Assembly: GCA_009377815.1 (NCBI GenBank) | Contig: WHTI01000003.1 | Coordinates: 1 to 62,153 of the forward strand | Reading direction: 5' to 3' | Length of the DNA stretch: 62,153 bases | From: Actinomycetota bacterium | Lineage (GTDB): Bacteria; Actinomycetota; CADDZG01; WHSQ01 | Shown here: piece by piece, positions 26,930 through 37,593 of the stretch | Layout: every line of letters begins with the position of its first letter | How positions within the stretch are numbered: the stretch's first letter is position 1 | Notes under the pieces: generated by a model | Database searches by the model: none | What the model saw: only the letters and a program-made list of their open reading frames with translations | What the model was told of the DNA's origin: nothing | Made by a program: the position numbers and the translations under genes

Positions 26930-26945
26930 CTAGTGGACGGGGGAC
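26917..26945 (-). promoter_or_regulatory. Perfect 12-bp hairpin over stop/start junction
   Basis: GTCCCCCGTCCA and its exact reverse complement are separated by the five bases ACTAG. On the minus strand this loop holds the TAG stop of the small gene, and the TTG start of the LuxR regulator begins on the loop edge. No T tract follows, which argues against a simple terminator. A structure that occludes initiation until ribosomes finish the upstream small gene is the natural reading. Confidence 0.6.
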
Positions 26946-27097
26946 CGCTGCGGCCGCATCCCGGGCGCTCGGGGGCGGTCCGACTTGCTGTGCTTCCGTG
27001 CGATCCGGGCCAGGCGCCATCTCGATGCCTCCTGCTCCAGCTCCTCGATGTGCTGGCTCACGAAACCGATACTCGGGTCCATCAGTAGCGGGTGCAT
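26930..27097 (-). CDS. 55-residue leader gene of the LuxR regulator
   Basis: This short coding sequence runs ATG to TAG with AGAGAGGAA upstream. The product is one basic amphipathic helix (SQHIEELEQEASRWRLARI), then a Lys/Arg/Ser-rich and Pro-rich tail. The stop TAG is immediately followed by the TTG start of the AAA/LuxR gene. The codon choice and ribosome binding site look like a real gene, and the size would exclude it from automated calls. It may be a leader peptide or a small helical partner of the regulator. Confidence 0.6.
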   Translation of the reverse strand: MHPLLMDPSIGFVSQHIEELEQEASRWRLARIARKHSKSDRPRAPGMRPQRSPVH

Positions 27098-27274
27098 GTG
27101 GTTCCTCTCTTTCCTCGCTCTTCCGATCCATTGAGGTCAAGCTATGAGTAAGGCGGGGGGTCCCACATCGGGCAGCATCCTTAGATCGACCCCTGAGACG
27201 CCTTATTTGGCGCTCTCGCTGTAGGTTCTCGGGGCGAAAACCGCCTAAGGCGCCGGGGGTGAACGGACAAGACG

Positions 27275-28771
27275 ATGGATTTCGTTATCGGGCTCGATAT
27301 CTCCACGACCGCAGCCAAGGCGCTCGTCCTCGACCGTTCCGGGGCGGTCCGGGCGACCGGATCCTCGGAGTACCCGTGTGACACGCCCCACCCCCTGTGG
27401 AGCGAGCAGGACCCGGGGCAGTGGTGGACCGGGGCGGGAGCCGCAATAAACGCCGCCCTGGCGGACGCCGGGATCGAGGGCAGTGACGTCGCCGCGGTGG
27501 GCCTCGCCGGCCAGATGCACGGTCTCGTCCTGCTGGGCGAGGGGGGCCGGATCCTGCGCCCCGCCATCCTGTGGAACGACCAGCGCACCGAGGCCGAGTG
27601 TGACGAGATCCGAGACATCGTCGGAAAGGAACGGCTGATCGCGGTCACCGGGAACAATGCCCTGACCGGGTTCACGGCTCCGAAACTTCTGTGGGTCAAG
27701 CGGCACGAGCCGGAGGTCTGGGCTCAAGCCCGCAACGTCCTGCTCCCCAAGGACTACGTGCGCTACCGGCTAACGGGGGACTTCGCGATCGACTGCGCCG
27801 ACGGCTCGGGGACCCTTCTGTTCGAGCTCGCCCGGCGTGATTGGTCGATCGAGATCGTGGGCGAGTTGGGCATCGACCCGGCCTGGTTGCCGAAGGTCCA
27901 CGAGGGGCCGGACGTAACGGGCGTCGTCACACCGGAGGCGGCCGAGGCGACGGGGCTACTCGCCGGCACGCCGGTCGTCGCAGGAGGTGGCGATCAGGCC
28001 GCGGCTGCGGTCGGTACCGGGGCCGTCTCACCCGGGATCCTGTCGGTCTCCCTTGGCACCTCGGGAGTCGTGTTCGCCACGACCGAGGGAGCCTTGATCG
28101 AGCCGGACGGCCGGCTTCACGCCTTCTGCCACGCGGTCCCGGAACGCTGGCACGCGATGGGAGTGATGCTCTCGGCGGCCGGGAGCTTGCGGTGGTACCA
28201 CGACACCCTGGCGTCGGAGCTCGACTACTCGGATCTGGTCGACGAGGCCGCCGCGATCGCTCCCGGCAGCGATGGTCTCCTGTTTCTGCCCTATCTGACC
28301 GGAGAGCGGACGCCGCACCCCGACCCGCTCGCACGGGGCGCGTTCGTCGGTCTGACGATCAACCACACACGCGGTCACATGACGCGATCGGTCATGGAAG
28401 GTGTCGCGTTCGGACTCCGGGACTCTCTCGCGCTGATGGACGAGGTTGGACTCGCCCGTTCGAATGAGGTGCGCGTCACCGGGGGCGGGAGCAGGAGCGC
28501 GCTGTGGCGCCAGATACTCGCGGACGTGATGGCTACGACGGTGGTGACGACCTCGACGAGCGAAGGGGTCGCACAGGGATCGGCGATGCTGGCGTCGGTC
28601 GGTGCGGGATGGTTCCCGACCGTCGAGGACGTATGCGACCGGTTCATCGAGACTGGTGAGGCTCTCGATCCGTCGTCGGCAGCCGAAACCTACGCGGAGG
28701 CGTACCAGAGTTACCGGGAGCTCTATCCCGCGCTGGCCCCCACGTTCCACGCGGGGACGACCAAGGACTAG
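27275..28771 (+). CDS. Xylulokinase-like FGGY carbohydrate kinase
   Basis: This 498-residue sugar kinase uses ATP to phosphorylate a pentulose, most likely D-xylulose. The N-terminal phosphate loop is GLDISTTAAKALVLD. WNDQRTEAECDEI and the C-terminal FGGY signature region GGGSRSALWRQILADVM are intact. Length equals the xylulokinase norm (about 490-500). It stands alone on this strand; the stop lies two bases from the end of the convergent Gfo/Idh/MocA gene, so no operon partner is shown. Ribulokinase- or other FGGY kinase activity cannot be excluded. Confidence 0.8.
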   Translation: MDFVIGLDISTTAAKALVLDRSGAVRATGSSEYPCDTPHPLWSEQDPGQWWTGAGAAINAALADAGIEGSDVAAVGLAGQMHGLVLLGEGGRILRPAILWNDQRTEAECDEIRDIVGKERLIAVTGNNALTGFTAPKLLWVKRHEPEVWAQARNVLLPKDYVRYRLTGDFAIDCADGSGTLLFELARRDWSIEIVGELGIDPAWLPKVHEGPDVTGVVTPEAAEATGLLAGTPVVAGGGDQAAAAVGTGAVSPGILSVSLGTSGVVFATTEGALIEPDGRLHAFCHAVPERWHAMGVMLSAAGSLRWYHDTLASELDYSDLVDEAAAIAPGSDGLLFLPYLTGERTPHPDPLARGAFVGLTINHTRGHMTRSVMEGVAFGLRDSLALMDEVGLARSNEVRVTGGGSRSALWRQILADVMATTVVTTSTSEGVAQGSAMLASVGAGWFPTVEDVCDRFIETGEALDPSSAAETYAEAYQSYRELYPALAPTFHAGTTKD

Positions 28772-28772
28772 C

Positions 28773-29846
28773 TCAGTCCCAGGTGATGTGCTCGACGGTT
28801 CCCTCGCGCGCACTCACGAGCGCCGCCTCGATGACCCGCAGTCCCGCGACGGAGTCGGTGGTGTCGACCGGAGGCGAGCCTCCGCTTCGGAGAGCCTCGG
28901 CCACACCGGAGTAATAGGACTCGTAGCTGCCGGGCTCGGTCTCGAGTGGCTGCGGATCGCCCTCGGTCGCCAGCATCCCCCAGCTCTTGGGCTCTTCCCG
29001 GCCCCAGCCTTCGTCGCCGGGGAGGCCCCCTGCGGCCAGGACCGGTTCCTGATTGTCGAGTCCGTATTTCTCGTACGACCCCTTGAGTCCGAGCACCCGC
29101 ATGCGCGGGCCGAGCGTGCGGGCGACGGCGCTGCACCAGAGATGGCTGCGGACGCCACCGGGGTGGGCGAGGGCGATGAAGGTGTCGTCGTCGACCTCCG
29201 CACCGGAGCGACGGCGCTCGGTCTCGGCGTACACCTGCGTCGGCCTGCCGAAGAGGCACATCGCCTGGTCGATCAAGTGGCTGCCGAGGTCGTAGAGGAG
29301 TCCGCCGGCTTCCTCCGGTGCGCTGCGTTCCCTCCACTTGTCGGCATCGAGTTGCGGCTTCCACCGCTCGAACCGCGATTCGAAACGGATCACCTCGCCG
29401 AAGACACCCTCATCGAGCAATCGCCGGACGGTCAGGAAATCGCCATCCCAGCGGCGGTTCTGGAACACGCTGAGCAACAGCCCGCGCTCGGCAGCGGCAT
29501 CGATCAGTCGTTGACCATCGGCGGAGGCCGCGGTCAGCGGCTTGTCGATCACGACCGGGATCCCCGCATCAAGAGCGGCCAGCCCTAGCGGAACGTGAAG
29601 GTTGTTGGGGGTGCAGACGACGATGAGGTCGTAGTCCCCGGGCGTCTTCCACAGGTCGTCGGAGCGCGCGAGGATCGTTGCGTCCGGGTAACGCTTCTCC
29701 GCGGCCGCCTTCCGCTCGGGGTTGCTCGTCACGATCCCGGTGAGGCGCATGCCGGGGGTGGACGAGATCAGCGGCGCGTGGAACACGGCGCCGCCGAGCC
29801 CGTAACCGATCAGCCCAACCCGAAGCTCGTCTGCCACTTCGCTCAT
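28773..29846 (-). CDS. Gfo/Idh/MocA-family NAD(P)-dependent oxidoreductase
   Basis: This 357-residue oxidoreductase likely acts on a sugar or cyclitol. The Rossmann start is GLIGYGLGGAVFHAPLI (residues about 10-26), and the conserved (E/D)KP appears as VIDKPLTAAS at about 96-105. The C-terminal alpha-beta domain has the family order. ATG 29846 is chosen because AAAGAAGG precedes it and because it overlaps the stop of the upstream NTF2-like gene as ATGA. The two genes form an operon, convergent with the xylulokinase-like gene, suggesting related sugar metabolism. Confidence 0.85.
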   Translation of the reverse strand: MSEVADELRVGLIGYGLGGAVFHAPLISSTPGMRLTGIVTSNPERKAAAEKRYPDATILARSDDLWKTPGDYDLIVVCTPNNLHVPLGLAALDAGIPVVIDKPLTAASADGQRLIDAAAERGLLLSVFQNRRWDGDFLTVRRLLDEGVFGEVIRFESRFERWKPQLDADKWRERSAPEEAGGLLYDLGSHLIDQAMCLFGRPTQVYAETERRRSGAEVDDDTFIALAHPGGVRSHLWCSAVARTLGPRMRVLGLKGSYEKYGLDNQEPVLAAGGLPGDEGWGREEPKSWGMLATEGDPQPLETEPGSYESYYSGVAEALRSGGSPPVDTTDSVAGLRVIEAALVSAREGTVEHITWD

Positions 29847-30310
29847 GCCTTCTTTGACTGGTAGGCGTCGAGACCCGAGATCGCCCCCGCACGGATCTTC
29901 TTCTGCATGAACGACATCCCCCCGAAGACCCGGCCCATGGGTCCGAGGGCCTGGCCGGCCCACGCCTTGAGATCGAAGGTGTCCGCGTGGCGAACGATGA
30001 GGCTGTCCGAGAAGACGAACGAGGCATCGATGATGTTGTGCACCTTGCGCCCGGTCGAGAACGTGTACCAGGCCTCCCAGTGGGCACTTCCGAGGCCGTC
30101 GTCAGCGTTCACGTCACGGAACTCGACGCGCAGATCCTTGGCCCGCTCGCACAACATCCTCCACATGTCCCGAGCCCGCTCGCCGCGCAGGTCGGTGAAC
30201 ACGGGATCGCTGAAGTGCACGTCCGGGTGATAGCAGGCGGCCATCGTCTCGCCGTCCTGTTGCTGGAACGCTTCGTAGAAACGGGTGACCAGCGCCTCGT
30301 TGGAAGTCAT
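29843..30310 (-). CDS. SnoaL/NTF2-like nuclear-transport-factor fold protein
   Basis: This 155-residue protein has the NTF2-like cone fold: N-terminal helix TRFYEAFQQQDGETMAACYH, then the PDVHFSDPVF strand and the curved sheet ending in ASFVFSDSLIVRHADTFD. Polar residues inside the cone could bind or isomerise a small molecule. The C-terminal tail is short and basic. It is translated ahead of the Gfo/Idh/MocA enzyme with an ATGA overlap, so it may help that pathway. The substrate is unknown. Confidence 0.75.
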   Translation of the reverse strand: MTSNEALVTRFYEAFQQQDGETMAACYHPDVHFSDPVFTDLRGERARDMWRMLCERAKDLRVEFRDVNADDGLGSAHWEAWYTFSTGRKVHNIIDASFVFSDSLIVRHADTFDLKAWAGQALGPMGRVFGGMSFMQKKIRAGAISGLDAYQSKKA

Positions 30311-30332
30311 CGGGGTCCCCTCTGTGGATGGG

Positions 30333-32411
30333 TCAATCCGGTGGCATCACCGCGCCACCGGATGAGAATGCCACGTCGGCGACGTTGATCACTCCCGAAA
30401 GCGTGCGATCGAACCGGATCTGGACCTCGCGGATGTCGTTCAGGTTCACACCGGTGAAGAGATCGAGGTCGAACCGGAGCTGGTTGAGGATCGTGTGGCC
30501 GGAGAACGACCAACTCGGCGCCACCAAGGCGTCGTTGCCGACCTCCGAAGCCGCCACCTGCGCGACGTCGCCGTTCCCGTCGATGAGAGCGACCGAGAGA
30601 TCTTGGAAGCCGGATCCGCTGTTCACCTGGTAGCCGGGCGGCACCGTGGCGCGGAACTGGAACGCGTCGTAGGCACTCACGTCCCGGCTCCCTAAGGGGA
30701 GCTCCATCCCGAGGGCTCCGCTGTGATCCCGCCAGCCGAGGATCGCTTCCGAGAGGCTCCCGAGATGGATGTCGTTGTACTCGAAGCCCTCGGGTACGCA
30801 CGGGGCGATCCACTCGTTCGCGCACCACCCGTAGCGGTTCAGGTTGGCCGGGAGCATGTCACCGCCGAGTTGGTTGGTTCCGAGCTCCGAGGGATCGGTG
30901 AAGCGGGCAACGTCCCTGCGGTAGGTCGGGGAGTCGGGGGCCAGGTAGCTCACGATCACCTCGGCGGCCGAGGTGAAGTCGGGGGTGTCGGCTCCCGTCC
31001 ACATCGGATCGATGGTCTGGTCCTCGGCAAGGTACCGGCGGAAAAAGCCGACCATGTAGGACCGTCCGATCCGTCGCTGTCTCTTCTCACCGAGTCGCTT
31101 GCTGCAGTTGGACCACTGTCCGTCGTCGAACGAACCCGGGAAGCCCGACGACGGTGACCACACCGTGTTGTAGAAGTTGTGGTTCGCCTTGAAGAACGTG
31201 ACCGTGTGCTTGGGGGCCGGATCGCCCGGAACGTTGTAGCGGGAATCGTCGAAGAAGTGCACGCCCTGTAGGTCGGAGACGTCACCGTCGCAGTAGGGGA
31301 GCATCGTCACGTAAGGCACTTCGTTGATGGTCGAGCGGGTGAAGTCGACGGGGGCCAATGAGAGCACCGCGTCGACGCCGTACGGGTCGGCGCGCTCGTC
31401 GTCGACGATCTTGTGCCAGACGACACCCTCACCGCCGCGCGAATGGCCCATCGTGCCGATGCGCGTCATATCGACACCCCCGACGAAGGTGTCCTCGAAG
31501 GGGCCACCGCCGACCGTCGACCACGTGTTCCATAGGTCCAGGTGCTCGTCGATAAGTTCGCCACGCTGACGCATGCCCGTGTCATCGAGGCGGCTGCCGA
31601 ACACGTTCACGCCGTTCGTGCTGACGGAGACGACCACGTAGCCGTGGCTGGCGAGTGACTCGGCGAGATAGCCGTAGCCCGCGTAGTTGGGGATCGGCTG
31701 CCATCCAGTGCGGCAGGGCCACTGGAAGCGGCTCTTCTTACCCTTGTAACAGGTGCTGTGGTTGCCGTGAAGGAACACCACCAGGGGATAGGGACCGCCG
31801 GCGATGTCGGTTGGATACCGGACCTCAGCGGTGATCTCGACCTTGCGGCCTATATCGGTCGGCTGGAACACCTGATCGCCGAGGTCGTAGGTCGCGGTGG
31901 TGACTTCGTGGGGGCCGGGCATCGATGGGTCGTCCATGTTGGCCGGGGCCTTGGACGGAACGTCATCTCGATCGTCGGACGTCGCCGCGCCGCCCTCGTA
32001 GAAGGCGACGATCGGTGCCTTGAGCACGCGGGCATCGTCGGTGACCGTCAGCACGGCTCCCTGACTCGGGGTCGGGAGACCGTAGCCGATCGGCACCCCT
32101 CCGGCCGAAACGACGTAACGCAGTGCCCTCGCCGGGAAAGTGCCCTTGACCTTCACCCGGTAGAGAACGCGCTCCTCGCCGGCATGGGTGACCGTCAACC
32201 GCGTTACCTCGACCCCACCGGCCCGCCGGACGACGCGCCCGGAGCCTTCGAGGCCCTTGTCGAACAGGGCGGGAGATAGGGAGGAGGCACTCTTCCCGGA
32301 CGCCGGACCGGGAGACGCAGGTGCGGCCGTCATGGTCAGGGATGCGACGAGTGCCACCGCCGCCAGCAGAACGGCGCCCGTCCTGCGAGTCGCTATCGTC
32401 CTCAGATCCAT
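30333..32411 (-). CDS. Secreted alpha/beta-hydrolase
   Basis: This 692-residue exported hydrolase has a signal peptide of about 30 residues (TGAVLLAAVALVASLTMTAA). A beta-rich N-terminal domain leads to the alpha/beta-hydrolase core near residues 200-470. It includes VVFLHGNHSTC (oxyanion hole) and the nucleophile elbow GHSRGGE with S324. The last 120 residues form a beta-sandwich with polar surface. It would cleave an ester or polymer outside the cell; lipase, esterase and polyester depolymerase are all possible. The ATG sits in a region with its own upstream spacing, so it is likely a single-gene unit. Confidence 0.7.
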   Translation of the reverse strand: MDLRTIATRRTGAVLLAAVALVASLTMTAAPASPGPASGKSASSLSPALFDKGLEGSGRVVRRAGGVEVTRLTVTHAGEERVLYRVKVKGTFPARALRYVVSAGGVPIGYGLPTPSQGAVLTVTDDARVLKAPIVAFYEGGAATSDDRDDVPSKAPANMDDPSMPGPHEVTTATYDLGDQVFQPTDIGRKVEITAEVRYPTDIAGGPYPLVVFLHGNHSTCYKGKKSRFQWPCRTGWQPIPNYAGYGYLAESLASHGYVVVSVSTNGVNVFGSRLDDTGMRQRGELIDEHLDLWNTWSTVGGGPFEDTFVGGVDMTRIGTMGHSRGGEGVVWHKIVDDERADPYGVDAVLSLAPVDFTRSTINEVPYVTMLPYCDGDVSDLQGVHFFDDSRYNVPGDPAPKHTVTFFKANHNFYNTVWSPSSGFPGSFDDGQWSNCSKRLGEKRQRRIGRSYMVGFFRRYLAEDQTIDPMWTGADTPDFTSAAEVIVSYLAPDSPTYRRDVARFTDPSELGTNQLGGDMLPANLNRYGWCANEWIAPCVPEGFEYNDIHLGSLSEAILGWRDHSGALGMELPLGSRDVSAYDAFQFRATVPPGYQVNSGSGFQDLSVALIDGNGDVAQVAASEVGNDALVAPSWSFSGHTILNQLRFDLDLFTGVNLNDIREVQIRFDRTLSGVINVADVAFSSGGAVMPPD

Positions 32412-32523
32412 CGGTCCTCCTCGAACTCAGGAGCAGGACCAGGCATCTGGTCGCGCTCGCAGCAGGGTGGTTCTCTGCCGAGAACGTGAGCACACAACCA
32501 CCGCCCCGCGCAAGGGCCATCGG

Positions 32524-34911
<2,388 letters not shown>

Positions 34912-34933
34912 CCCGTGTGATTAGTCGCGCGGC

Positions 34934-35227
34934 TCACCAGCTTTGGGCGACCAGCTCGAACGATTCAACGCTGACGACCTTCCCGCCCATCGCATCGACC
35001 ACGGCCGTACGGATCGGGTTGACCGCCTCGACGCTTGCTTCGAGCGCGGACTCGCTATCCCAGAATGTGAGTCCAATCATCTTGCCACTCGATCTGTCTG
35101 CAAGAAAGTTCGCAGCCGTGAAGCCCTCAAGACCCTTGAGGACCGGAAGGACGCTTTCATTGATAGTGGCGACGGCGTCATCGATCTTGCCTGCATCACC
35201 TTCGATGGTGCTGATCCTTACCTGCAT
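34934..35227 (-). CDS. ABM-like dimeric alpha-beta barrel protein
   Basis: This 97-residue protein has the antibiotic-biosynthesis-monooxygenase fold: strand MQVRISTIEG, helix KIDDAVATINES, then GLEGFTAANFLADRSSGKMIGLTFWDS and a closing strand VSVESFEL. The Trp and polar residues of the cavity suggest binding of an aromatic or redox-active molecule. The ATG at 35227 has AAGGAGG four bases away; a GTG just upstream is too close to that site to be used. It precedes the UvrA-like gene by 22 bases on the same strand, so the pair may share a drug-resistance role. Confidence 0.65.
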   Translation of the reverse strand: MQVRISTIEGDAGKIDDAVATINESVLPVLKGLEGFTAANFLADRSSGKMIGLTFWDSESALEASVEAVNPIRTAVVDAMGGKVVSVESFELVAQSW

Positions 35228-35257
35228 CACGCCTCCTTCTTAATGGGCCTACGAGGG

Positions 35258-35320
35258 CTACTCTAGCTGCGGCTCGGTGACCGGCGCTTCTCGATTCCTG
35301 ATCGGTCTGGGCAACTGCAC
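35258..35320 (-). pseudogene. Remnant of an AraC-family gene 3' end
   Basis: On the minus strand this interval is open and reads PRPIRNREAPVTEPQLE before TAG. The residues RPIRNREAPVT are identical to the end of the AraC regulator encoded at 37117-37560. The rest of the coding region is absent, because the MFS gene ends just before it. It looks like the scar of a second AraC gene or of a duplicated cassette end. Confidence 0.4.
35278..35308. repeat. 31-bp direct repeat, copy 1
   Basis: These 31 bases are identical to 37131-37161 and in the same orientation. With one gap the similarity extends about 10 bases further (TGCGGCTCG side). This copy lies beyond the end of the MFS gene. Confidence 0.85.
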
Positions 35321-35344
35321 AGTTGGCACGTCGGGCTCACGCGC

Positions 35345-36595
35345 TCACTGGTTCCTGCGTCGGGCCAGCAGCAGGGCACATGCGACGGCGCCGAGCACCA
35401 CGGTGGCGAGTCCTGAGCCGCCGAGCGTCGCGCGCGGGCCCAGCACCGTGGTGAGCGGTCCGCCGAGCGCGGTGCCGAGCGGGGAGGCGGTGAGCAGCAC
35501 CGCGCTGCGGGCTGCGAGCATCGCGGTCAGGTGCTGCGGTGGTGACTTCGCCTGCATCAGTGTCACCGAGAGCGCTACGAACGGTCCGTAGATCGCTCCG
35601 CCGAGCATGAAGCACGCAACGGTGACGACCGTCGGCACGGCGAATCCGAACGGCATCAGCGCGAGCCCCCAAGCGACCACGATGCCTACCGTCACCGGCC
35701 AGAGCGGCAACTGTCGCAGTGCGCCGACCGCGAGCCCCCCGAACACCGCGCCGATGCCGAACAGCATCCAGTAGAGGCCAAGCAGCGTACCCGGTTCCTG
35801 CAGGTCGTCGGTGACATGTAGTGGCAGCGCAACCTCTACGGGTCCGTATAGAAAGTTGAAGAACCAGGTAAGCGTCAGCAGCCCGAGTAGCTCGGGATGG
35901 GATCGCAGCAACGCGAACCCGCCGCGGGCGGCCGCCTGGTCGATGAGGGAAACGTGCCCCGACTCCGGCAGCCGCAGCCGTGCGACGAGCACGGCCAGGA
36001 ACACGTAGGTGAGCGCGTCCAGGCCGAGCACGAGTGCGGAGCTGACGTACGTCACAAGCACACCGGCGATCGCGGGCCCTGCGATCGTCGCCGCGAACTC
36101 GAGCGAGCTGACGAGGGAGTTCCCGGCGAGCCGCTGCTCGTCGGGCAGCAGCTCGGCCAGCAGGGTGTACTTGCCCGCGTTGCCCCACGCGTGCAGCAGC
36201 GACGAGCCCGCGAGTAACACGATGTAAAGCGGCAGTGTTAGGAGCCCGGCGAACCAGGCGAGCGGTACGGCGCCGATGAACGCGCCGCGCACGACGTTGT
36301 CGACGAGCAACAGTCGCCTTGCCGGTACCCGGCGAAGACGGCGACCGAATACCAGTGCGCCGACCGCGCCCGGCAACGTATACGCGGCCACGGCGCCGCC
36401 GACCCACAGCCCCGCGGTCGCCTGCGGCGCGAGCTCGATGGCGAGCCACGCCACCGCGACGAAGCTCATCCCGTCCCCGAAGTACGAGACCGCGAAGCCG
36501 AGGATCAGTTGCCGGAACACCCGGTTCGCGAGCACCGGCCGGTAGGCGGAGGGGACGAGGCGTCGGAGCACCAAGGGCCCCCCGTGAGGATGCAC
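35345..36595 (-). CDS. Major facilitator superfamily transporter (DHA3-like)
   Basis: This 416-residue transporter has 12 predicted helices and the DHA3/EntS-like start FRQLILGFAVSYFGDGMSFVA. It has the A motif GALVFGRRLRRVPARRLL between helices 2 and 3. It probably exports a drug, siderophore or hydrophobic compound. It is the third gene of an AraC-VOC-MFS cassette transcribed leftward. Flanking direct repeats and the AraC remnant beyond its end suggest recent movement or duplication. The ATG at 36595 is taken as start; the next GTG (MHPHGGPLVL, residue 9) is possible. Confidence 0.8.
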   Translation of the reverse strand: MHPHGGPLVLRRLVPSAYRPVLANRVFRQLILGFAVSYFGDGMSFVAVAWLAIELAPQATAGLWVGGAVAAYTLPGAVGALVFGRRLRRVPARRLLLVDNVVRGAFIGAVPLAWFAGLLTLPLYIVLLAGSSLLHAWGNAGKYTLLAELLPDEQRLAGNSLVSSLEFAATIAGPAIAGVLVTYVSSALVLGLDALTYVFLAVLVARLRLPESGHVSLIDQAAARGGFALLRSHPELLGLLTLTWFFNFLYGPVEVALPLHVTDDLQEPGTLLGLYWMLFGIGAVFGGLAVGALRQLPLWPVTVGIVVAWGLALMPFGFAVPTVVTVACFMLGGAIYGPFVALSVTLMQAKSPPQHLTAMLAARSAVLLTASPLGTALGGPLTTVLGPRATLGGSGLATVVLGAVACALLLARRRNQ

Positions 36596-36645
36596 CTGAG
36601 ATCGATCTCGTCTCAGCCGTCAGTCAGGCGCGATCGCCGGACGGC

Positions 36646-37056
36646 TCAGCGCAGCTCCTGGATGCGGACCAGGTTGCCCGCGGGATCGCGGAAGGCGCAG
36701 TCGCGAACCCCATATGGCTGGTCGGTCGGCTCCTGGACGACCTCGGCGTCGTTGGCCTGCAGCCGGTCGAAGGTGCCGTCGAGGTTGGGAGTGGCGAGGT
36801 TGATGGAGGCGTAGGTGCCCTTGGCCATCATCTCGGCGATGGTGCGGCGCTCGTCGTCGGTGACGCCGGGGGCGGCGGCCGGCGGATAAAGGACGATGGA
36901 CGTGCCGGGCTGGTCGGTGGGGCCGACCGTGATCCAGTGCATCCCGCCGTATTCAACGTCGTTGCGGACCTCGAAGCCGAGGGCGTCGCGATAGAAGGCC
37001 ACGGAAGCGTCCGGGTCGTCGTGCGGGAGCATGGTCGAGTAGATGGTGATGTCCAT
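36646..37056 (-). CDS. VOC/glyoxalase-superfamily protein
   Basis: This 136-residue protein has paired beta-alpha-beta-beta-beta modules of the vicinal oxygen chelate fold. Diagnostic pieces are AFYRDALGFEVRNDVEYGG near the start and the metal-site-like ending VRDCAFRDPAGNLVRIQEL. Members bind metals and act as glyoxalases, dioxygenases or bleomycin/fosfomycin resistance proteins. The ATG at 37056 is preferred: GGAGTG lies eight bases upstream, while the GTG at 37065 overlaps that site. It sits between an AraC regulator and an MFS transporter, a known pairing in soil actinobacteria. Confidence 0.8.
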   Translation of the reverse strand: MDITIYSTMLPHDDPDASVAFYRDALGFEVRNDVEYGGMHWITVGPTDQPGTSIVLYPPAAAPGVTDDERRTIAEMMAKGTYASINLATPNLDGTFDRLQANDAEVVQEPTDQPYGVRDCAFRDPAGNLVRIQELR

Positions 37057-37116
37057 GACGGTCACTCCTGGAAATCGTGGGTCATATCGACCCGGTGCGT
37101 ACGGTCGCGTGTCACT

Positions 37117-37560
37117 CTATTTGCGGCTCGTGACCGGCGCTTCTCGATTCCTGATCGGTCTCGTCACCTGTTTCGCAACGCACGGCGGCATCCCCGCCAT
37201 CGCGCCCTCCGCGTCGCGCCGGTAGGCGCTGGGCGGCATGCCGACCAGTTCGGTGAAGCGAGTGCTGAAGGTGCCCAGCGACGAGCAGCCGACCGCGAAA
37301 CAGACGTCGGTGACACTGAGGTCGCCACGACGCAGCAGCGCCATCGCCCGCTCGATGCGCCGCGTCATCAGGTAGCTGTACGGCGACTCGCCGAAGGCGA
37401 GCCGGAACTCGCGGCTGAGATGTCCGGCCGACATGTGCGCGCCGCGGGCGAGCGCCTCGACGTCCAGCGGCTGCGCGTACTCCCGGTCGATCCGATCGCG
37501 GACGCGGCGCAGCCGCACGAGGTCGCGCAGGTGCTGTGCCGCGGCGGGTCTGCTGGTCAC
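37117..37560 (-). CDS. AraC-family transcriptional regulator
   Basis: This 147-residue regulator consists essentially of an AraC DNA-binding domain: helix-turn-helix 1 (VEALARGAHMSAGHLSREF, about residues 34-52) and helix-turn-helix 2 ending FSTRFTELVGMPPSAYRR (about 98-115). It has no N-terminal ligand domain, as in several short AraC proteins paired with VOC genes. Its C-terminus RPIRNREAPVT is repeated as a remnant 1.8 kb away. It starts with GTG, and the next gene on the same strand (VOC) lies 60 bases after its stop. Confidence 0.85.
   Translation of the reverse strand: MTSRPAAAQHLRDLVRLRRVRDRIDREYAQPLDVEALARGAHMSAGHLSREFRLAFGESPYSYLMTRRIERAMALLRRGDLSVTDVCFAVGCSSLGTFSTRFTELVGMPPSAYRRDAEGAMAGMPPCVAKQVTRPIRNREAPVTSRK
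37131..37161. repeat. 31-bp direct repeat, copy 2
   Basis: This copy, identical to 35278-35308, lies inside the 3' end of the AraC gene. The two copies are 1853 bp apart and flank the MFS and VOC genes. Confidence 0.85.
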
Positions 37561-37593
37561 CTGCGAGATAATGCCACGTCGCGCCGGAGGTAC

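Noticed and set aside
27185-27260. Short palindromes (CGCCTAAGGCG and CGCC...GGCG) upstream of the xylulokinase-like gene
   Set aside because: Short stems in GC-rich DNA are expected by chance; no regulator site or consistent spacing supports a function.
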